Shown: piece by piece, positions 58,530 through 64,000 of the stretch | Numbering within the stretch: the stretch's first letter is position 1 | Layout of the letters: the number at the start of each line of letters is the position of its first letter | DNA from: Mucor racemosus | Lineage: Eukaryota > Mucoromycota > Mucoromycetes > Mucorales > Mucoraceae | Assembly: GCA_027405735.1 (NCBI GenBank) | Contig: JAPEHQ010000009.1 | Coordinates: 1,240,001-1,304,000, forward strand | Reading direction: 5' to 3' | Length of the DNA stretch: 64,000 nucleotides | The notes under the pieces: model-generated | What the model saw: only the letters and a program-made list of their open reading frames with translations | The model's database searches: none | Told to the model about the DNA's origin: nothing | Made by a program: the position numbers and the translations under genes

Positions 58530-60452
58530 ATGGCTCGCATTTTGTCGTTGATTTTATCAACAATTTTAGTGTCTTCCAGCTTAGTTCAGGCTAAAAAAAA
58601 AGGATTATTTCCTCATCCACATCGTTACCCAACTAGTTCCACAATTGGTTTTGTTCCTACCGCAGTTAAACTAGATTTGGAAGAATGCTATGGAAATAAT
58701 TGGCAAAACGATGTCGTAGGTTATATAGCGTTTGATTCAGCAGAAATAGCACTAATAATATACAATTAGACAACCAGATTTACCGGCATTTTCTTTGGAG
58801 ATTTTACCACTGGCGGTGGAACCGATATTCTGGGAGGTCTTGCTGTACAAGGAAATTTCCATGCACCAAATTATGTTGTTAATGCCAATCATGTAAAGAT
58901 TTGAGAAACTGTAATACCTATTGTACATGTATTAATCTAAGGCTTTACTGATATATAGGGCGCAAATTGTAGTGCTTTAGACTCCTTAAACTCTTATGGT
59001 TTAGTTGTTGGTGGAATCACTGATACTTTTAATACACATGTCCATGGCTCTGCATATCTTCGTCAAGGTGGTACAGTTGATGAAATTAGCGAGCTTAATG
59101 AAGGGTGCATTGTTACTCAAAATGAAGGCACTGGTATATTTGATTTTGATCTAGTCAAAGAACTAGCGATTGCATCAAATTTAGATTTTTCTGCCCTTAC
59201 TCCTACTGCTATCCTTGAATCAGATGGAACTATAACCTATTTAAGTGGTGATGAATTAGCTCTCTACGAAGTTATCGCTTTCAGTTCATGCGGTAGTTCA
59301 TCATGTGGGCATTCTGCTGAACTTGAATCTGATCCTAATGCTATTATTCTCGGTCAAGGCAATTGGAATGGTGTTCAAGGTTCAGTAATAGACCCTATAA
59401 AAACATATGTGATGAATGTTGGTTTGCAGGACATAAGACAAAGCTCTAGATTTTCATTACTAATTTGAAAATGCTTTAGGTTCCCGTATTAGATGGTACT
59501 ACTATTGAACTCAATACTAACAACCCATCTCTTGGATTTAATCCTTGTAAATTAATTTACAATTTTTACCCTGTTGACACTCTTGGTAGATACAAGGTAG
59601 ATGGTGAATTTACACTTATTAGAAGAACTGCGAACCAATTTGGTGGGTTTACATTAGCCCCTAGAGGTGAGGATGAATCCATCTACAAAACGTATACACA
59701 CTTATTAAGCAAATTCTTTCATAGGTCATATTATCGATGGATCAATAGGAAACTTTGCAGGCAACATTGTTGGTTTGAATTATACTTGGGAAAACTTGAA
59801 TGCTGGTGTTGAGATTCATGATTATCATGCTGCAGGTGGTGATTGCGATTATTATGAAGGCTGTATTCCAGTGCATGTAACCATTACACCTACACCAGAT
59901 CCAACTTCTAGTGATACTGCATCATCCACTACTTCTAGAACTCGTAGTTGGAGTAGCACCTTTACTCCTGATCCTGATTCAAGCACTAGCGATCCTGTTA
60001 CATTCCAGGTTCCAAACTTTTCCCTCATTGCCATCCCTCCTTGTTTCCCAGGTTTCACAGACACTATAACTGATACAACAACAGCAACCATAACCGACAC
60101 TATAACTGTAACAAATCCGGGGGAAACAACTACAACTACAGCTGCTCAAGTTACCATCACAAACACTGAATCATACACTGAAACTGATACAGTTACAAAA
60201 ACTTTAATCATCATCAGGCCAACTACATCAACAGTTACTTCTGAATGTGATAAAAATGAACATCACCATTCTAAAAATCACAAAGGACATCATCATGGAC
60301 CTGATGAAGAGTGTGACGAAGATGACGAAGATGACAAAGATGATGAAGATTACCATCACAAGCATAAGGATGATGGTGATAATGATGATGAGAAGTATCA
60401 AGACGATGATGAAAAATGGAAAAAGAAAGATTTTGACAGTTGGAAACATTAA
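58530..60452 (+). CDS. Secreted choice-of-anchor-A-like protein with Ser/Thr-rich linker and His/Asp-rich tail
   Basis: Five exons (58530-58715, 58770-58892, 58959-59417, 59480-59666, 59725-60452), all in phase, give about 560 aa. A signal peptide (MARILSLILSTILVSSSLVQ, then AKKK) indicates secretion. The next 300 residues resemble the choice-of-anchor-A domain of surface proteins: IFFGDFTTGGGTDILGGLAV, QGNFHAPNYVVNANH, SYGLVVGGITDTFNTHV, GNWNGVQGS, YTWENLNAGVEIHDYHAAGG. A Thr/Ser/Pro-rich stretch follows (probably O-glycosylated stalk), then a tail of His, Asp, Lys and Glu (HHHSKNHKGHHHGPDEE, DEDDEDDKDDED). There is no GPI signal. A role at the cell surface or wall, perhaps with metal binding through the tail, is inference. 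A broken paralogue sits at 45376-46636. Confidence 0.82.
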
Positions 60453-60652
60453 ATAAGCATTTCTTATAAAACTATTACAGTACACATATATAATGTATAT
60501 TATTATTAAAGTCTGATTCATTACAAAAAAAAAAAAAAAATCTGCTGAAATATATTGAAATAGGCTGAGAGTAGCTTTTTTGAATGGAAGAAGGAAAATT
60601 TCGTAATCCCGCTGTTTAAGATATATTTTTCTCTTGAACAAAATTTCTATAT

Positions 60653-61518
60653 ATGAGTAAAAATAAAGTAATCGATGAAGAACTCACAGTTGGAACTGTG
60701 ATCTTTACAGCAGGAGACTCCAAAGTAAATTGACAGATTCTGTCAAAGCAAACAGCAATGAACTAATACCTTATTTTCTTTTCAGCAACAAGCGGATTAT
60801 TGGGACGACAGTGAATTAATAGACCATTGGGATAAAACAGTTGAAGCATATAGAGTAATAAATCTTATTTTACTACTGATACAAATACTAATATATAGAG
60901 TATAGAAACAATACTCTAATCAAGCTGAGCAATCAACGGTAGATCCACCTTATCATCAAAATAAAATTAGGTAATATTTTTTTTCTCTAATAGAGCAACT
61001 ATCTATGCATACTCAAATTGACATTTTTCAGCCATAAAACGAAACAGGGACACATAAAGAAAAATAAGGTAGTATACAGTAAGTTTATGGCTGCAAGCTC
61101 ATATAACTGACATGTTATAATTCAGCCTATATCACGAAAGAAAACTTTTGAAACATCCAAACCCGCAGTAAGTCAAAATGTCATTTTGTACAAAAATGTT
61201 TAATTACTAATATCAAGCAGCTGCGGAGAGGCATTGAAAAAGCAACGAAGGAGAACAATTCAACAAAAGCGCAAGAAGCAACTATACCCCCTCTCCCAAC
61301 AATGCCCAATTTATCTAATGATCAAGGTAGAATGTAGATTAATAAATATTGTGTTTGATTTGAAACTGAAATTTCATCTCGATTTAGAAAATCTTTCCAA
61401 TCTAATGATGGCCTGGTATTACTGTGGATACTACACCGGTCTCTATCAAGTAAGTTGATTGAATGATTGGTGTTAAAATTAGCGCTAAATGTAGCGTATC
61501 TTGTAGGGACAAAGGTAA
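60653..61518 (+). CDS. SMN1: Survival motor neuron protein (SMN)
   Basis: SMN nucleates the complex that loads Sm rings onto spliceosomal snRNAs. Eight small exons (60653-60724, 60786-60854, 60906-60970, 61032-61068, 61126-61167, 61221-61326, 61388-61449, 61507-61518) give 154 aa, nearly the size of fission-yeast Smn1. The N-terminal Gemin2-binding motif is present (DYWDDSELIDHWDKTVEAYR), as is a Lys-rich middle. The C-terminal YG box is near-perfect (LSNLMMAWYYCGYYTGLYQG), followed by a stop three codons later. There is no Tudor domain between them, as in fission yeast and unlike animals. Exons as short as 12, 37 and 42 nt explain why open-frame scans miss it. Phases all agree, so the model is well supported. 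Confidence 0.92.
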
Positions 61519-61670
61519 TGCAACCGCAGCAGGACCAACGGAATCGACCTATGCCGCAGTCACCGGAAATCTCGAACGAAATGGTGTTTTGCAAATGGAA
61601 TGAAATCCTTTAAATAAAAAAATCTTGTATACAAAAAGTAATTCCTGTTTTCTTTTTATAAACAAATTGT

Positions 61671-62114
61671 ATGAGCAGTTCTGAACAAGTTATTGTCGCT
61701 CAAAAAGTAGCATCTGCTGCCAATAATCATAATAATGACATGGCAAGCTCTTCTAAACCAAAGGAGCAACAAACATCTGATGCTCCCAAGAAGAATAAAA
61801 GAAGAAATAATAGAGGAAAAAAGAAGAATCCGAATGTCTTGAATGCTACTGAGGCAGGCACTCCAAAAAATGAGGATTCTACCGTTGATAATGACTCGAA
61901 AAAACCAGCTAATGTCAATAATAATAAGCGAAACAAAAACAATAATAGAAAACCAAAATCTCTAGAAAACAACAATTCGCCATCAATGGCTCGTATCAGT
62001 AAAAATAGAGCTCAAGGTCGTTTAACTGAACAGCAACCTGAAGAAACTAACACTAACGACACAGCCTCAACATGTTTGAAATCTCAAAATAACAACAAAA
62101 AGAGAAACAACAAC

Positions 62115-62145
<31 letters not shown>

Positions 62146-64000
62146 GATCTCGAAAGAGCAATAACACACCTAAATTACCACCTGGTAACCATGACATGGC
62201 TACTCTATTATCTCATGAATTAAAGACATCAAGCTATGAATGTATGATTTGTATGGATGTTGTAAGACCAGCACATCATGTCTGGACTTGCGATTGTTGT
62301 TGGGCAGTATTTCATTTGAACTGTGTGCAAACTTGGGCTGGTAGATCATTAAAAGGTAAGTTGTAATTATGCGTATATGGGTGGAGGAAGGATTCTAAAT
62401 TGAGCAATCTTATAGATACATCCTCAAATAAGATGATTACTGGTTGGAGATGTCCTGGTTGTCAAAATAATAGAACGGTTGTTCCTAAAGATTACCTCTG
62501 TTTTTGTGGTAAACAACGTAATCCAGAAACCTCAAGATATAACACACCGCATAGTTGTGATCAATTATGTAAACGACATAAATCATGTCCTCATGAATGT
62601 GTATTGTAAGTGATAGATTTCCATTGACTAATTTTGTTTTTATTTAACCAAAATCTACAAATGTAGACCTTGTCATCCAGGTCCATGTCCTCCTTGCAGT
62701 TTAATGGGTCCAGTCATGACATGTTTCTGTGGAACAACAACTCGTCAAGCAAGATGTGTAGATACAGATTATTCAACAAAAGGATTTTCCTGTAATGAAG
62801 TATGTGATGAATTATTAGGTTGTGGTAAGCATCGATGTGAGCAACCTTGTCATTCGGGTGTTTGTGCTCCTTGTCAAGTACAAGAAGTTCAATCATGTTA
62901 TTGTGGACGTCATGAAAGAACTGCTCGTTGTGGTAGCGGTAAACAAGTTCAATTGCGTGGTCATATTGGACATTATAGCTGTGCAGAAAAATGTGATGCG
63001 TAAGTTTTTATCAAAGCTTCGAAATGAAATGTTTTTAATTAATATTTTTTTTTATGGGTATATTAGTGTATATTCATGTGGTCAACATCGCTGTCAAAAG
63101 TCATGCCATCCTTGCTCTGCAAATTCTCAAGTTTGTCCTTTTGATCCAAGTGTTATCAAGAATTGTCCTTGTGGAAGCCATACTGTCACAGAGCTATTAC
63201 AAGGTAAAAATAGAGAAGCATGTACAGATCCAATGCCTACATGTGAGTCGATTTGTAATAAAACCTCGGATTGCGGCCATCCTTGCTCTCAAAAATGTCA
63301 TTTGGGTGATTGTCCACCTTGTGAAGTTACTGTTCAGGTTGCCTGTCGCTGTCAATCAAGCACTTTTGAAGATACCTGCTCAAATGTATGTGAAGCTACT
63401 GGCGGTGAACCTCCTCTTTGTGATCGTATTTGTAAATCTATGCGAAATTGTGGACGCCATCAATGTGGTGTGGAATGTTGTATTGCTATGAAGGTGAAGG
63501 GTAAAAGAAAACCTGGTTACGAATTTTTACATGATTGCCCTCAAAAGTGTGATCAATTATTGTCCTGTGGTAATCACCAATGTCAAGATATGTGCCATAA
63601 AGGGAAATGTCTTCCTTGCTTAGAAGCTACATTTGATGATGTTACTTGTAATTGTGGTCGTACCCGACTTGAACCTCCTGTTCGTTGCGGTACAAAGTTA
63701 CCAGCTTGTCCTCATCCTTGTATTAGACCCAATCCTTGTGGTCATATTCGATTCTTGAACCATAATTGCCACCCTGATGATGAACCTTGTCCACCTTGCC
63801 CTGCATTAGTAACTCGCCATTGTCTCTGTGGTAAAACTGAATTGAAAAATGTACCTTGTTATCGTGAATCTCCTCGTTGTGGTAGACCTTGTGAAAAACA
63901 ATTGAATTGTGGTAAACATTTCTGTCTCAAATCTTGTCATAATGGTCCTTGTATTTCAGAAGATGAAAGCTGTTCGCAAACCTGCGGAGGCGCTAGAGGA
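61671..64000 (+). CDS. FAP1: FAP1/NFX1-type zinc-finger protein (3' end beyond window)
   Basis: The NFX1/Fap1 family comprises nuclear-cytoplasmic proteins with an N-terminal RING-like domain and many NFX1 zinc fingers; yeast Fap1 binds the FKBP12 Fpr1. Exons 61671-62355, 62416-62605, 62667-62999 and 63067 onward remain open to the window end. The N-terminus is Asn/Lys-rich, with a 13-residue Asn run (about 62112-62142). The RING/PHD-like unit reads [19 protein letters not shown] ... [10 protein letters not shown], followed by WRCPGCQ. Then come repeated NFX1 units ([92 protein letters not shown]). Enzyme activity as a ubiquitin ligase is suggested by family only. The R3H region expected at the C-terminus lies beyond the window. 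Confidence 0.93.

Overview
The window is nuclear DNA from a fungus, most likely an early-diverging one of the Mucoromycota type (Mucorales-like). The DNA is AT-rich, genes are compact, and coding regions are cut by many short GT-AG introns of about 43-120 bp. The gene set is typical of a filamentous fungus: a DUG2 glutathione-degradation protein with WD40 and M20 domains, a FAP1/NFX1 zinc-finger protein and a YMR166C/MME1-type carrier. It also keeps genes often missing in yeasts: SMN, U2SURP/SR140, EMC10, and a relic of a dynein intermediate chain. The species assignment is inference; no rRNA or other marker gene is present.

Layout. 1-575: C-terminal end of an unrecognised acidic protein. 576-5130: long spacer with a tandem repeat and the first copy of a dispersed repeat ('family A'). 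5131-31368 is the housekeeping block: ESS1/PIN1 prolyl isomerase, MED6, U2SURP, arginyl-tRNA synthetase, SF3B2, a mitochondrial carrier, DUG2, mitochondrial lysyl-tRNA synthetase, an N-formylglutamate-amidohydrolase-like protein and a Q-rich membrane-anchored protein. Two divergent pairs (SF3B2/carrier and DUG2/lysyl-tRNA synthetase) share promoter gaps of 205 and 228 bp. 32617-33695: a zinc alcohol dehydrogenase interrupted by one in-frame TGA.

33.8-58.5 kb is an accessory, repeat-dense tract. It holds four more clear family-A copies, two nearly identical 0.9-kb elements with terminal inverted repeats and TA target sites, a decayed Ty3/gypsy pol with a solo-LTR-like insertion in it, other LTR-like and hAT-like fragments, a duplicated 0.5-kb repeat, a dynein intermediate-chain relic, and a pseudogene of a secreted choice-of-anchor-A-like protein. 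Embedded in it are two intact genes, GTR2 (RagC-type GTPase) and EMC10. 58530-64000 returns to genes: the intact paralogue of the pseudogene, SMN1, and the 5' part of FAP1.

Functional links. Several genes serve RNA processing and transcription (U2SURP, SF3B2, SMN, MED6, ESS1). U2SURP and SF3B2 both act with the U2 snRNP, and SMN assembles Sm cores, but they are not clustered as an operon would be. Two aminoacyl-tRNA synthetases, a TORC1-pathway GTPase and a glutathione-degradation subunit make up the rest of the metabolic and nutrient-sensing content. No tRNA, rRNA or CRISPR was seen. Exon boundaries were placed by eye from reading frame, splice consensus and family similarity, and were not checked against transcripts.
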